Below, one piece after another: positions 36,006 through 44,176 of a stretch of 64,000 nt of DNA. Source of the stretch: Gemmatimonadota bacterium. GTDB taxonomy: Bacteria > Latescibacterota > UBA2968 > GCA-2709665. The stretch covers positions 1 through 64,000 of the forward strand of contig JAPPJY010000011.1 of the NCBI GenBank assembly GCA_028874335.1, in the 5' to 3' direction. The position numbers were made by a program, and so were the translations under genes. The notes below the pieces were generated by a model. That model worked only from the letters and a program-made list of their open reading frames with translations, made no database searches and was not told the DNA's origin. The number at the start of each line of letters is the position of its first letter. Positions within the stretch are counted from its first letter, which is position 1.

Positions 36006-36901
36006 GGCTGTCCTCCTGAGTCAGGCCTGACGTGTGCGACGAACGCCTCCTCCAGGCCCACGTCCATGACGTCCTCGATATGCCCGCCCTGCGCCCGGAT
36101 GCGCGCGGCCTGCGCCTCGCCGTATCCCACCACCGTCAGCAGCCGCCGCGGCCCCTCTCCCTGAACCTGGCGCAGACCCTCGATACCCGACAGATCATCC
36201 GCGCCATCCGGCATGCGCACCACCACACGCTTGACCGACCCCTTGACCTCGTCCACGGTCCCGTCGGCCACCAGGCGGCCGTTGTCGATGATGGCGACGC
36301 GGTCGGCCACGCGCTCCACCTCGTGGACGAGATGCGAAGACAGGAAGACCGTGCGCCCCTCCTCCTGGATGAGACCGATAATGCTCTCCAGGAAATCGCG
36401 GCGCACGACCACGTCCAGCCCCGAGGCCGGCTCGTCCAGGATCAGCAGGCGGGGCTCGTGACCAAGGGCCAGGGCGAGGGCCAGTTGGGCGTTCATCCCG
36501 CGGGACAGATGCTTGACCTTCTGTTCCGGGTCCAGTCCGAAACGGCTGATAAGGCCGTCTACCCTGTCCTGATTCCAGGTCTCGTAGAACTGCCCCGTGA
36601 ACCAGACGAGTTCCCGCACCTTCATCCAACTGTACATCACACGGTTTTCCGCTACGTACCCCACCTGCCGTCTGAGCGCCAGGGAGTCCGCAGCGGGATT
36701 AAGCCCCAGAACCTCGATCGTCCCGGCTGTGGGCCGCAGCAGGTTCATGAGGATCTGGATCGTGGTGGTCTTGCCGGCGCCGTTGCGGCCAAGGAAGCCG
36801 CAGACGGTGCCCGCGGGCACCTCCAGATGCAAATCGTCCACGGCCGTGAGTCTGCCGAAGCGATGGGTAAGACCTTCGGTGGCGATCGCTGTGCCGTTCA
36901 T
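36002..36901 (-). CDS. ABC transporter ATP-binding protein
   Basis: A 299-residue ATPase with Walker A GFLGRNGAGKTT, Q-loop region GYVAENRVMYSWM, signature HLSRGMNAQLALALAL (a variant of LSGGQ), Walker B LLILDEPASGLDVVVRRD and switch His in FLSSHLVHEVERVAD. The C-terminal part (VVVRMPDGADDLSGIEGLRQVQGEG) resembles the extra domain of YtrB/CcmA-type exporters. It lies between a YtrA-type GntR regulator (19-base gap) and its permease, which it overlaps by four bases, giving a standard regulated three-gene transporter operon. Confidence 0.92.
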   Translation of the reverse strand: MNGTAIATEGLTHRFGRLTAVDDLHLEVPAGTVCGFLGRNGAGKTTTIQILMNLLRPTAGTIEVLGLNPAADSLALRRQVGYVAENRVMYSWMKVRELVWFTGQFYETWNQDRVDGLISRFGLDPEQKVKHLSRGMNAQLALALALGHEPRLLILDEPASGLDVVVRRDFLESIIGLIQEEGRTVFLSSHLVHEVERVADRVAIIDNGRLVADGTVDEVKGSVKRVVVRMPDGADDLSGIEGLRQVQGEGPRRLLTVVGYGEAQAARIRAQGGHIEDVMDVGLEEAFVAHVRPDSGGQP

Positions 36902-36920
36902 TAAGACTCCTTCCTCCCGG

Positions 36921-37319
36921 TCAATCGTCTTCCTCCTGCTGCCGAAACCGGTCGAGGCGTTCCCGGATCACCTGCTCCATCTCCTCCGGGCTCAATTCCA
37001 GTTCAACGCCCTGAACGAGCGCCCTGTCCAGCAATTCCCTCACGATTTCCAGCTTTTCTTCCCGCGATATCGTGACGTCCCGCTCGGCGACGAACGTGCC
37101 CAACCCCCGTTTCTTGTAGATCAGGCCGTCGCGTTCCAACTCCCGATAAGCGCGCGCCACGGTATTCGGGTTGATCAGGTACTGGCCCGCCAATTCCCGC
37201 ACCGAGGGCAGTTCTTCATTCGGCTTCAGCGCCCCCCGTGCCATCTGGTACCTGATCTGCTCCATCATCTGCACGTAGATTGGCACCCCATTGGCTGAAT
37301 CGATGCGCAATGGCAGCAT
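36921..37319 (-). CDS. GntR family transcriptional regulator, YtrA type
   Basis: A 132-residue repressor. The winged helix-turn-helix is clear: GVPIYVQMMEQIRYQMARGA, LPSVRELAGQYLINPNTVARAY and GLIYKKRGLGTFVAE. Only a short helical C-terminal domain follows (EKLEIVRELLDRALVQGVEL), the mark of the YtrA subfamily that controls adjacent ABC transporters. ATG 37319 is used because the family starts MLPLRIDSANGVPIY; a longer frame to 37427 reads through the leader. It is probably autoregulated through the palindrome at 37444-37475. Confidence 0.9.
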   Translation of the reverse strand: MLPLRIDSANGVPIYVQMMEQIRYQMARGALKPNEELPSVRELAGQYLINPNTVARAYRELERDGLIYKKRGLGTFVAERDVTISREEKLEIVRELLDRALVQGVELELSPEEMEQVIRERLDRFRQQEEDD

Positions 37320-37443
37320 GAAGACGCTCCTGGTTCTTTCCTGGGCTCTGCTAAACGCGATGAAAACGACGCGAACGGAATCTGCACAGGTAACCCGCCG
37401 GATTTCAGTTCTCGCGCGCCATCGCAACCGGGTATGCCGACAG

Positions 37444-37475
37444 TATTACTGTATCGGTGAACCGATACAGTAATA
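37444..37475. promoter_or_regulatory. Predicted operator for the GntR/YtrA-type regulator
   Basis: A perfect 15-bp inverted repeat, TATTACTGTATCGGT and its complement, separated by GA, lies immediately downstream of the -10 box of the operon promoter. Position, size and symmetry fit a repressor site for the dimeric regulator encoded 125 bases downstream. Confidence 0.8.
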
Positions 37476-37503
37476 TACTAACCAATCGGGTCGGGAAATG
37501 CAA
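37475..37503 (-). promoter_or_regulatory. Promoter of the gntR-ABC operon
   Basis: On the minus strand, TTGCAT (37498-37503) and TAGTAT (37475-37480) are spaced by 17 bases, close to the sigma-70 consensus. The -10 box touches the operator palindrome, so repressor binding would cover the transcription start. Confidence 0.65.
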
Positions 37504-37553
37504 GTTTTTTCTTCAACTGCGAAGAAATAGACCGTCGACCGCCTCGGAAGGCA

Positions 37554-37579
37554 GGGCGCCCACAAGGGGCGCCCCTACA
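37554..37579. repeat. Palindromic repeat E, copy between gntR and modB
   Basis: GGGCGCCCACAAGGGGCGCC and the following CCTACA match the complement of the repeats at 47940-47966 and 19066-19090. It is non-coding and lies upstream of the predicted modB promoter. Confidence 0.8.
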
Positions 37580-37604
37580 ATGCGGTTAAGCGAACAGATC
37601 CGGC

Positions 37605-37633
37605 TTGATCGGCGTTGCGATCCTTGTTATATA
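37605..37633 (+). promoter_or_regulatory. Possible promoter of modBC
   Basis: TTGATC (37605-37610) and TATATA (37628-37633) are separated by 17 bases and lie about 90 bases before the modB start. No ModE-type palindrome is recognised. Confidence 0.45.
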
Positions 37634-37724
37634 AGCGGGTCTGCACGACGTGACGTGGACGAAGGCGGCGACTCAGTTGACCGGCTCTTCTTTTTTTGGT
37701 CGGTCCTATCAGGAGCGGGATATC

Positions 37725-38402
37725 TTGTTAACCTCCGAAGAGTGGGCGGTTCTGGCCCTGTCGCTTCGCGTGGGGCTGGTTTGCGTCCTGTTGAGCCTGC
37801 CGGCGGCGGTGGTTCTGGGATGGTTGCTCGCCCGGCGCGAATTCCGGGGCAAAGTGCTGCTCGACGGGTTGTGCCACCTGCCCCTGGTGCTGCCGCCCGT
37901 CGTGACCGGCTACGTGCTTCTGCTGCTGTTCAGCCGTCGAGGAATTCTGGGTGGTTTCTTCGAGGAGGCCCTCGGCATCCAGGTGGCCTTTTCGTGGAAG
38001 GGCGCCGCGCTGGCGTCGGCCGTTGTGGGGTTCCCCCTGGCCCTGCGCGCCGTTCGTCTGGCCATAGAGCACGTGGATCCCCGGCTGGAGCAGGCTGCCC
38101 GTACATTGGGCGCAGGCCCTTTCCGGGTCTTTTGCACGGTAACGATGCGGCTGGCCGCGCCCGGATTGCTGGTCGGCGCGCTGCTGGCGTTCGCAAGAAG
38201 CCTGGGTGAGTTCGGCGCGACGATCACCTTTGTGTCGAATATCGCCGGGGAGACCCGGACGCTGCCACTCGCCATATACACGTACATCAACCGGCCGGGC
38301 GGGGACGCCGCGGTGGCACGCCTGGCGATTCTCTCGGTGGTCCTGTCATTCGCGGCGCTGGTGGCCAGCGAGGCGGTGGCCCGAAAAATGAGGAGAAACT
38401 GA
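37725..38402 (+). CDS. modB: Molybdate ABC transporter permease
   Basis: A 225-residue inner-membrane permease with about five helices. Family segments include HLPLVLPPVVTGYVLLLLFSR, the cytoplasmic coupling loop EHVDPRLEQAARTLGAGPFRVF (EAA motif), and ARSLGEFGATITFVSNIAGE followed by TRTLPLAIYTYI, which is characteristic of ModB. The TTG at 37725 is chosen because AGGAG lies nine bases upstream and the first helix follows. modC starts one base after its stop. No modA binding-protein gene lies on either side, so the periplasmic partner is elsewhere or has been lost. Confidence 0.92.
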   Translation: MLTSEEWAVLALSLRVGLVCVLLSLPAAVVLGWLLARREFRGKVLLDGLCHLPLVLPPVVTGYVLLLLFSRRGILGGFFEEALGIQVAFSWKGAALASAVVGFPLALRAVRLAIEHVDPRLEQAARTLGAGPFRVFCTVTMRLAAPGLLVGALLAFARSLGEFGATITFVSNIAGETRTLPLAIYTYINRPGGDAAVARLAILSVVLSFAALVASEAVARKMRRN

Positions 38403-38403
38403 C

Positions 38404-39483
38404 GTGCTCTCCATCCGCGCGAAGCGGGCGCTTACCGATTTCACCCTCGACGTGGCGGTGGATTGTCCCTACCCCGTGACGGCGGTTTTCGGTCCTTCCG
38501 GAGCAGGGAAGACGACGCTGCTGAACCTCGTGGCGGGGCTGCTGCGGCCGGACGCCGGTGAGATCCGATTGGGGAGCCGCGTGCTCTATTCGTCCGAAAC
38601 GGGTGTCGATCTGCCGCCCGAACAGCGCAGGGTGGGGTACGTATTTCAGGAAGACCTGTTGTTTCCCCATCTGTCCGTATTGGAAAACCTGCGGTACGGG
38701 TATGATCTTCTGTCTCCGGAGTCGCGCCGGTTCGAGGTCGAGCCGATTGCGGACCTGATGGGATTGTCGGGGCTCCTGAACAGGCGTCCCTCGCGTCTGT
38801 CCGGCGGCGAGCGGCAGCGGGTGGCCCTTGCGCGGGCGATTCTGACATCGCCGGATCTGCTCCTGATGGACGAGCCCCTGGCTTCGCTGGATCAGGAGCT
38901 GAAAGATCGCATCATCCCCTACCTGCGGCACATCAGGTCGGACCTGGGCATACCGATCCTCTACGTGAGCCACTCGGTCGCGGAGATCCTGGAGCTGACG
39001 GGCCAGGTGATCGTACTGAAGGCCGGGCGCGTGCTTGCCCACGGCGACTTCTTTCACGTTGCCCATCATCCCGAGGTGCTGCCGCTGGCCGAGGCGCACG
39101 GGTTCGAAAACGTGTTGCCGGTGGAGGTGGTGACACAGGGCGGGATCCGAGACGGCTGCCGCGTGCGATTTGGTAACCAGGACCTGCGGGTGCCCCCTTG
39201 CGACAGGCCGGTGGGAAGCCGGATTTTCATCGGCATCCGGGCAAACGACATTATCCTGAGCAGGAAACAGCCTGAGGGGCTGAGCATCCGCAATGCGATG
39301 CGGGGACGGATCCTTGACATGCAGGACGTGGACGGAAAGCAACTGGTCTACGTGGACGTGGGAAAACGGCTGGCCGTGGAGGTGACCCTGGAGGCGCTGG
39401 AAGAGTTGGGCCTCGAGGCGGGAGACAACGTGATGTGTCTGGTGAAGGCCCATTCGATCCGGATCGGACCGGACATGGACTGA
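38404..39483 (+). CDS. modC: Molybdate ABC transporter ATP-binding protein
   Basis: A 359-residue ATPase powering ModB. Walker A is FGPSGAGKTTLLNL, the Q-loop YVFQEDLLFPHLSV, the signature RLSGGERQRVALARA, Walker B LLLMDEPLASLD, and the switch His is in YVSHSVAEIL. The C-terminal 100 residues carry a Mop/TOBE molybdate-binding domain (MRGRILDMQDVDGKQLVYVD and NVMCLVKAHSIRIG). GTG start at 38404, one base after the modB stop. The upstream N-terminus (LSIRAKRALTDFTLDVAVDC) is the usual ModC beginning. Confidence 0.93.
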   Translation: MLSIRAKRALTDFTLDVAVDCPYPVTAVFGPSGAGKTTLLNLVAGLLRPDAGEIRLGSRVLYSSETGVDLPPEQRRVGYVFQEDLLFPHLSVLENLRYGYDLLSPESRRFEVEPIADLMGLSGLLNRRPSRLSGGERQRVALARAILTSPDLLLMDEPLASLDQELKDRIIPYLRHIRSDLGIPILYVSHSVAEILELTGQVIVLKAGRVLAHGDFFHVAHHPEVLPLAEAHGFENVLPVEVVTQGGIRDGCRVRFGNQDLRVPPCDRPVGSRIFIGIRANDIILSRKQPEGLSIRNAMRGRILDMQDVDGKQLVYVDVGKRLAVEVTLEALEELGLEAGDNVMCLVKAHSIRIGPDMD

Positions 39484-39510
39484 CGGGCGGCCATGCGCCG
39501 GCCGCGAACA

Positions 39511-40464
39511 TCATTCGCTGGTTTCCTCATCCTCATAGAGCAGTTTGAGTAGCGCCAGGAAGAGCCGGTCCCGCCGGTTTCGTACCTGATCGATGGATCC
39601 GGGCGTATACATGTGGAATCCGCGGCCGGTCTTTACACCGTAGTGCCCATCCTCAACCAGCTTCCGGATGCTGCCCGGGAGCTCGGTGTCCGACCGGATT
39701 TCAGGAACCAGAATCCCGTAGACCAGCGCAGAGACGTCGAGACCCCCGAAGTCCCGAACCGAAAGAGGCCCCGTGGCGGCCAACCGGAATCCGACGCTTG
39801 CCCGGACCGCACGGTCGATGTCCTCCGGCTCGGCAACGCCCCGGTCAAGCAGGTCCCAGACCTCGCGCTGCATGGCGACCTGGATCCGGTTGACCAGGAA
39901 GCCCGGGAGTTCTTTTTTAAGGCGGACCGGCACCTTGCCGATTTTCTTCAGGACGTCTACGGCGGTCTGTGCGGTGCGCTCGGTCGTGCGTTGGCCGGGT
40001 ACGACTTCCACGAGCGGTACGATGTGAGGGGGATTGAACCAGTGGGTCACCACGGCTCGCCCGGGATGCAAGAGGTCCCGGGCGATTTCGGTCATGGGAA
40101 AAGACGACGTATTGCTGGCCAGAATCGTCTCCCGCGAGACAGAGGTTTCCACTCTGGCGAAGAGCTCCCGCTTGACGTCGAGGTCCTCTCGAACGGCTTC
40201 CGTGAGAAACCCGGCGGGTTCCACGGCTTCGCGTTCGCTGCTGAAAACCGTGATGCGTTCAAGCGTTTCCCGGGCGGAATCGGGTGTATCCATCCCCGCC
40301 TGAATGCGTTGCCGCAGGTTCGACTCGATACGGCCGGAAATAGAGTCACGGGCCGGTTGGGATTCGTCATAGCAGCGGACCGGGTGGCCTGCCGCCGCGA
40401 ATGCCTGCGCGATGCCGTGGCCCATCGTGCCCAGGCCGACGACCGCAACTGTCTGGGATTTCAT
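39511..40464 (-). CDS. 3-hydroxyacyl-CoA dehydrogenase
   Basis: A 317-residue NAD-dependent enzyme of fatty-acid or hydroxybutyrate metabolism. The NAD motif is VAVVGLGTMGHGIAQAFAAA, the catalytic His is in VTHWFNPPHIVPLVEVV with the paired Glu of the same segment, and the domain link LPGFLVNRIQVAMQREVW and GPLSVRDFGGLDV are typical. Start ATG 40464; a longer frame to 40494 reads into the decayed repeat upstream. Plain monofunctional form without a hydratase domain. Substrate could be 3-hydroxybutyryl-CoA or a carnitine-type compound. The SDR gene upstream on the same strand may be co-transcribed. Confidence 0.9.
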   Translation of the reverse strand: MKSQTVAVVGLGTMGHGIAQAFAAAGHPVRCYDESQPARDSISGRIESNLRQRIQAGMDTPDSARETLERITVFSSEREAVEPAGFLTEAVREDLDVKRELFARVETSVSRETILASNTSSFPMTEIARDLLHPGRAVVTHWFNPPHIVPLVEVVPGQRTTERTAQTAVDVLKKIGKVPVRLKKELPGFLVNRIQVAMQREVWDLLDRGVAEPEDIDRAVRASVGFRLAATGPLSVRDFGGLDVSALVYGILVPEIRSDTELPGSIRKLVEDGHYGVKTGRGFHMYTPGSIDQVRNRRDRLFLALLKLLYEDEETSE

Positions 40465-40475
40465 TTCGGTGATCA

Positions 40476-40528
40476 GTGTACTGTCCCGGAACAAAGTTTC
40501 CCGAATTCAGCCGACGAGTCGCCCGTCT
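40476..40528. repeat. Decayed relative of MITE-like element B
   Basis: GTGTACTGTCCCGGAACAAA and the following bases to GAGTCGCCCG align with the left third of element B (995-1047) at roughly three of four positions. The right end is not convincing, though TGTTTTGGAAACCG near 40601 may be a worn inverted end. It fills the gap between the SDR and 3-hydroxyacyl-CoA dehydrogenase genes. Confidence 0.6.
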
Positions 40529-40627
40529 CACATTCCTTCTCGACAAGCTCAACGCACGCAGCACGGGCAATGACCACGTTTCAGTCAGACGGGATTCTGC
40601 TGTTTTGGAAACCGATGTGAGTGTGGG

Positions 40628-41368
40628 CTAAATCGTCTTGCCGCCGTCCACAACCAGGACCTGGCCGGTGACCAGTTCGTTGATGGCCAGGCCCAGAATC
40701 GCGTTTGCGATGTCTTCCGGCTCCGCGACGCGCTGGAGGGGCGTGGCCTCGCGATTCACCCGGATGAATTCGTCCCAGCCTTTCACCCAGCGCGTGTTGA
40801 CGATGCCGGGGGCCACGGCGTTTACCCTGATGCGCGGCGCCTGGCTGATGGCCAGGGATTTGGTGAGGGATATCAGCGCCGCTTTGGAGGCGCAATAGGC
40901 AATGGAACTTCCCTGCCCGCACGTACCCGCGATCGACGCCACGTTGACGATCTGTCCACCCGTCTCGGGCATCTTCGGTATGGCTGCCCGCGCGCAGTAG
41001 AAAGCGCCCTTGACATTGACGTCGAAGACCGGGTCCCAGGCCTCTTCGGTAAGCGCCTCCAGGTCGGCAAGCGGCACAAAGACAGTGGTACCCGCATTGT
41101 TGACCAGGACGTCCAAACGACCCAGTTCCTCAGCCACGCGGTTCACCATTTCACGGACGACGCTTTCGACCGACACGTCCGCGCAGATGGCGATGGCGTT
41201 CCGGCCAAGCGCGCGGATTTCCGCGGCCGTGGTTTCGGCTTCGGTCCTGGAACGCGAGTAGTTGACGGCCACGTCGGCCCCTTCAGAGGCGAGAAGCAGG
41301 GAGGTCGCCCTGCCGATTCCTGTGCCGCCGCCGGTCACAAGCGCGACCTTTCCGTCCATACGACCCAT
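40628..41368 (-). CDS. Short-chain dehydrogenase/reductase (FabG-like)
   Basis: A 246-residue classical SDR. The cofactor motif is ALVTGGGTGIGRA with an Arg-containing loop after SRSRTEAE that favours NADP. NNAG is present (LVNNAGTT), the catalytic Ser lies in IVNVASIAGT, and the active-site YxxxK reads AYCASKAAL. Length and motifs match 3-oxoacyl reductase-like enzymes, but the clade is too broad for a substrate. It lies 163 bases upstream of the 3-hydroxyacyl-CoA dehydrogenase on the same strand. Confidence 0.9.
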   Translation of the reverse strand: MGRMDGKVALVTGGGTGIGRATSLLLASEGADVAVNYSRSRTEAETTAAEIRALGRNAIAICADVSVESVVREMVNRVAEELGRLDVLVNNAGTTVFVPLADLEALTEEAWDPVFDVNVKGAFYCARAAIPKMPETGGQIVNVASIAGTCGQGSSIAYCASKAALISLTKSLAISQAPRIRVNAVAPGIVNTRWVKGWDEFIRVNREATPLQRVAEPEDIANAILGLAINELVTGQVLVVDGGKTI

Positions 41369-41411
41369 CGTGAATCCTTTCGATCTGGTTGAGGTGGAAA
41401 TTTATCAGGCG

Positions 41412-42692
41412 TTACGCATTACAAAACGGGATGGCCACGACGTCGCGGATGTGCCTGGCATCGGTCAGCACCATCAACAGGCGATCGATGCCCAGCGCGA
41501 TGCCCGCGGCCGGCGGCATACCGGCTTCGAGAGCCCCCAGAAACTGTTCGTCGATCGGGTACGCCGGACGGCCACTGTGTTGTCGCTGCGCGGCTTCGTC
41601 TTCCAGGCGGGCTCTCTGTTCGGCGGGATCGTTCAGTTCCGTAAAGGCGTTGGCAAGCTCCACGCCCGACACATAGAGCTCGAACCGTTCCGCGATGCCG
41701 GGCGCGTTCTGCTTCAACCTTGCAAGCGCCGCCATCTCCGCGGGATAATCCACGAGAAAGGTGGGACGCCCGGCGCCGAGACGTTTTTCCACGGCATCCA
41801 GGAACACCTTGAAGAAAGCAACCTCGAAGGGATCGCCGTGAGAGACCGAACGGTGGCCCTGTTGCCGGGCTTCGTGGATAAACCCGTCCAGGTCCCCCGC
41901 GGGATCGGCGCGCACGCCGGCGTACCGCGCAAACGCTTCCCGCACGTTCAGCCGTTGCCACGGCGGGGTAAAATCGACGGCTCGACCCCTGTAGATGACC
42001 GACGAACTTCCGGTAACGTCACGCACCAGGCCATGAATCAGATTCTCGGTATCGGCCATGATAGTGTTATAATCGGCGTACGCCCGGTACCACTCGAGGA
42101 GTGTGAATTCAGGGCTGTGCATTGGACCGGGCGCGTCCTGGCGGAAGGACTTGCAGATCTGGAAGATGCGTTCGTACCCGGACGACAGGAGACGCTTCAT
42201 CGCGTATTCGGGTGAGGTGGGCAGGAAATAGCGCCGGGCGTTTCCGTTTTCGCTGTAGCGGGTTTCGAACGCGTCCAGATGGGGTTCCATACCCGGGCTG
42301 GGGACGAGCAACGGTGTCTCAACCTCCAGGAACCCGGCGTTCTCGAAAAAACGCCTCAAAAACGACAGAACCCGGGCGCGCGTACGCAGGATTCCGGGGG
42401 AGGGCCCGGCTTCGGGAGCGCGTAACGCCGGCGCCAGTACACGGTGGCTTTGCACCTGGAATTCAGTGGGCCGCCAGATACCCCGCAACTCGACAACGTC
42501 TCCAACGCGCGGAGTTTCCCGGGTCCGGCTACACGTCAGGCCAACCTCGCCTGACTCGTCAACCAATCGCGGACTGTCCTCGTCCATGCCTGCGACGATC
42601 CGACCGGCCAATACCGCTTCGTCGCCGGGCGCAAGGTCGGCGATGCGGTGGGTTCGGGCGCACCCGGCGGGGTATTCTGCGGATTCGGGCAT
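41412..42692 (-). CDS. epmA: EF-P beta-lysine ligase-like protein (EpmA/GenX) with N-terminal OB-like domain
   Basis: A 426-residue class II lysyl-tRNA-synthetase paralogue that would attach lysine or beta-lysine to elongation factor P. Motif 2 is FQICKSFRQDAPGPMHSPEFTLLEW, the binding segment is FELYVSGVELANAFTELND and motif 3 is GIALGIDRLLMVL. E. coli EpmA (about 325 residues) has no N-terminal domain; here about 95 residues precede the catalytic core, with an OB-fold look (EAVLAGRIVAGMDEDSPRLVD). ATG 42692 is used; no strong Shine-Dalgarno is seen, and the frame is open to 43001. No efp or epmB gene is in the window. Confidence 0.82.
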   Translation of the reverse strand: MPESAEYPAGCARTHRIADLAPGDEAVLAGRIVAGMDEDSPRLVDESGEVGLTCSRTRETPRVGDVVELRGIWRPTEFQVQSHRVLAPALRAPEAGPSPGILRTRARVLSFLRRFFENAGFLEVETPLLVPSPGMEPHLDAFETRYSENGNARRYFLPTSPEYAMKRLLSSGYERIFQICKSFRQDAPGPMHSPEFTLLEWYRAYADYNTIMADTENLIHGLVRDVTGSSSVIYRGRAVDFTPPWQRLNVREAFARYAGVRADPAGDLDGFIHEARQQGHRSVSHGDPFEVAFFKVFLDAVEKRLGAGRPTFLVDYPAEMAALARLKQNAPGIAERFELYVSGVELANAFTELNDPAEQRARLEDEAAQRQHSGRPAYPIDEQFLGALEAGMPPAAGIALGIDRLLMVLTDARHIRDVVAIPFCNA

Positions 42693-42735
42693 AGACGTGG
42701 TTGAACGGTACGGCAATTTCCGGAGACAGGTACAG

Positions 42736-42754
42736 GAAGCTGTCTTAAAATTCC
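42736..42754. repeat. Solo end of MITE-like element I
   Basis: GAAGCTGTCTTAAAATTCC is identical to the left inverted end of the element at 44847-45008. No second end is found within 200 bases, so this is a remnant or solo end. It lies 44 bases upstream of the EpmA-like gene. Confidence 0.65.
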
Positions 42755-42888
42755 AGGCTCCTGAGAAAAGCGATGTGGAATATAGGATAACCGGCGTCGC
42801 TGAGCAACAGGCATCCGTTCGGGAGGGCATCTTCGATGGAGAAATCCCTTGCCGCCGGTTCTTCTGCTGTGATATATTTCGGGTAGCG

Positions 42889-43369
42889 CGAGACCTACCC
42901 CCTAACCCCCTTCCTGTGAGGAAGAAGGAAAAAGGAAGAAGGAAGAAGGAAAAGCAGCGGTAACTTTTGCATCTGTCACTTCTGCAATATGACCCTCGCA
43001 AAATTCGAATGGAAGAGGATTGCTGAGGAGAGCGGAGAACCGAAGGCGCACGGTGTCGCCTACCCTCTCCCGTCTCTCCGTTTCTGCGGGTAGGGGGGAG
43101 GTCCCACCGGAAGTTGAGGGCATCCTGACCTCGGAATGCCGGTGTTGTGTTTTTAGGGGCAACCTTTGTGGTTGCCCGTCTTGTCGCTGTTTCCGGTTTA
43201 CCCTCTGTGTCTTCATGTCTCCGTGTGAGGCGGGGTTTCGCGGTTTTCCCCCCTCTCTCCCGGTGGGAGAGAGGGCCGGGGAGAGAGGTCTGCGGGGGGT
43301 AGGTCGGGGTTGCTTCTGATCTTGCCTTTCGTTTTTAGCTGATGGCTGACGGCTGATAGCTGACAGCTT
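42889..43369. repeat. Mosaic of short dispersed repeats
   Basis: No gene is seen in 42693-43409. This stretch carries modules also found at 57934-58250: GCGAGACCTACCCCCTAACC (42889), TACCCTCTCCCGTCTC (about 43059), a repeat E palindrome (43154-43177), CTTCATGTCTCCGTGTGAGG (about 43210), GAGAGGGCCGGGGAGAGAGG (about 43268), and TGCCTTTCGTTTTTAGCTGA with repeat D (43323-43369). The order of modules differs between the two regions. Confidence 0.7.
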
Positions 43370-43409
43370 CTCGTAAACCGCGGCGTTCGACACGGAGGAT
43401 CTGGCTGAC

Positions 43410-43991
43410 ATGATACTTCGAGTAACCCGGTATTCCATTTCACCGCGTCTCTCCCTTCTCGCCGCGATGGTGATTCTCCTTGCTTCCGTTCCGGCGTCGG
43501 CCGGTACTTTCAGGGTCGGCGGGGGGATGTTCTTCAACAAGAATGAACCGGGCGGAGGCGTTTCCGTCGATCTTGGCAAAGAGGGAATGATGCTTTCGCC
43601 GTTCGTGGATTATTACGGAGATTCCGGCTCCCGCGTTTTCGGCGGCGGGCTGAATCTCGTCGTCAAACGCTCCGGAGGCGAGCAGTCGCGACTCTATTTG
43701 GGCGTTGGAGGTGGAATTGCCTCGGTTCGGGCAGAAGAAAGTTCGGCCGGCATCACCGGTTCGGCGTCAAAGACGCAGGCGATGGCGGATCTCGAACTGG
43801 GTGTGGAATTCGACCTGCACGAAACCGTCGGAGGGTTCGTCCAGGTCAAGTGGCTGGGGACCTTCGGGGGGGGCCGGGTGGACATCACGGGCTCGGTTGA
43901 AGGAAGGACGGTTACGATTCCGGACGCGATCAACCTGGAACTCAGAAATTTCGCTGCCACGGCCGGAATTACCATAGGGTTCTGGCGCTGA
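43410..43991 (+). CDS. Outer-membrane beta-barrel-like protein, paralogue 1
   Basis: A 193-residue exported protein with a signal peptide (SISPRLSLLAAMVILLASVP then ASAG). The mature part is a series of amphipathic, glycine-rich strands (FRVGGGMFFNKNEPGGGVSV, LSPFVDYYGDSGSRVFGGGLN and YLGVGGGIASV) ending in GITIGFWR, an aromatic-containing C-terminus typical of small barrels. The block SRVFGGGLNLVVKR is identical in paralogue 2. A GGAGG lies ten bases before the ATG. It opens a row of three related genes. Function is unknown; an eight-stranded OmpA/OmpW-like barrel is an inference. Confidence 0.75.
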   Translation: MILRVTRYSISPRLSLLAAMVILLASVPASAGTFRVGGGMFFNKNEPGGGVSVDLGKEGMMLSPFVDYYGDSGSRVFGGGLNLVVKRSGGEQSRLYLGVGGGIASVRAEESSAGITGSASKTQAMADLELGVEFDLHETVGGFVQVKWLGTFGGGRVDITGSVEGRTVTIPDAINLELRNFAATAGITIGFWR

Positions 43992-44176
43992 TCGCGCTAT
44001 TGGCGGCCAGGGCAAATAAACGGCTCGCTGGATGGCATCGGTTGGCCCGTACAAGCGCGTCCGGCGGTTTTTGGGTTGATTTTTGGCGGCATTTTGGCGA
44101 TTATTGTTGGGATTGAACACATCATGTATCCTGGAGATTCACGCGTCCAGGCCGCACCGGAACCGGGGAGGATTGA

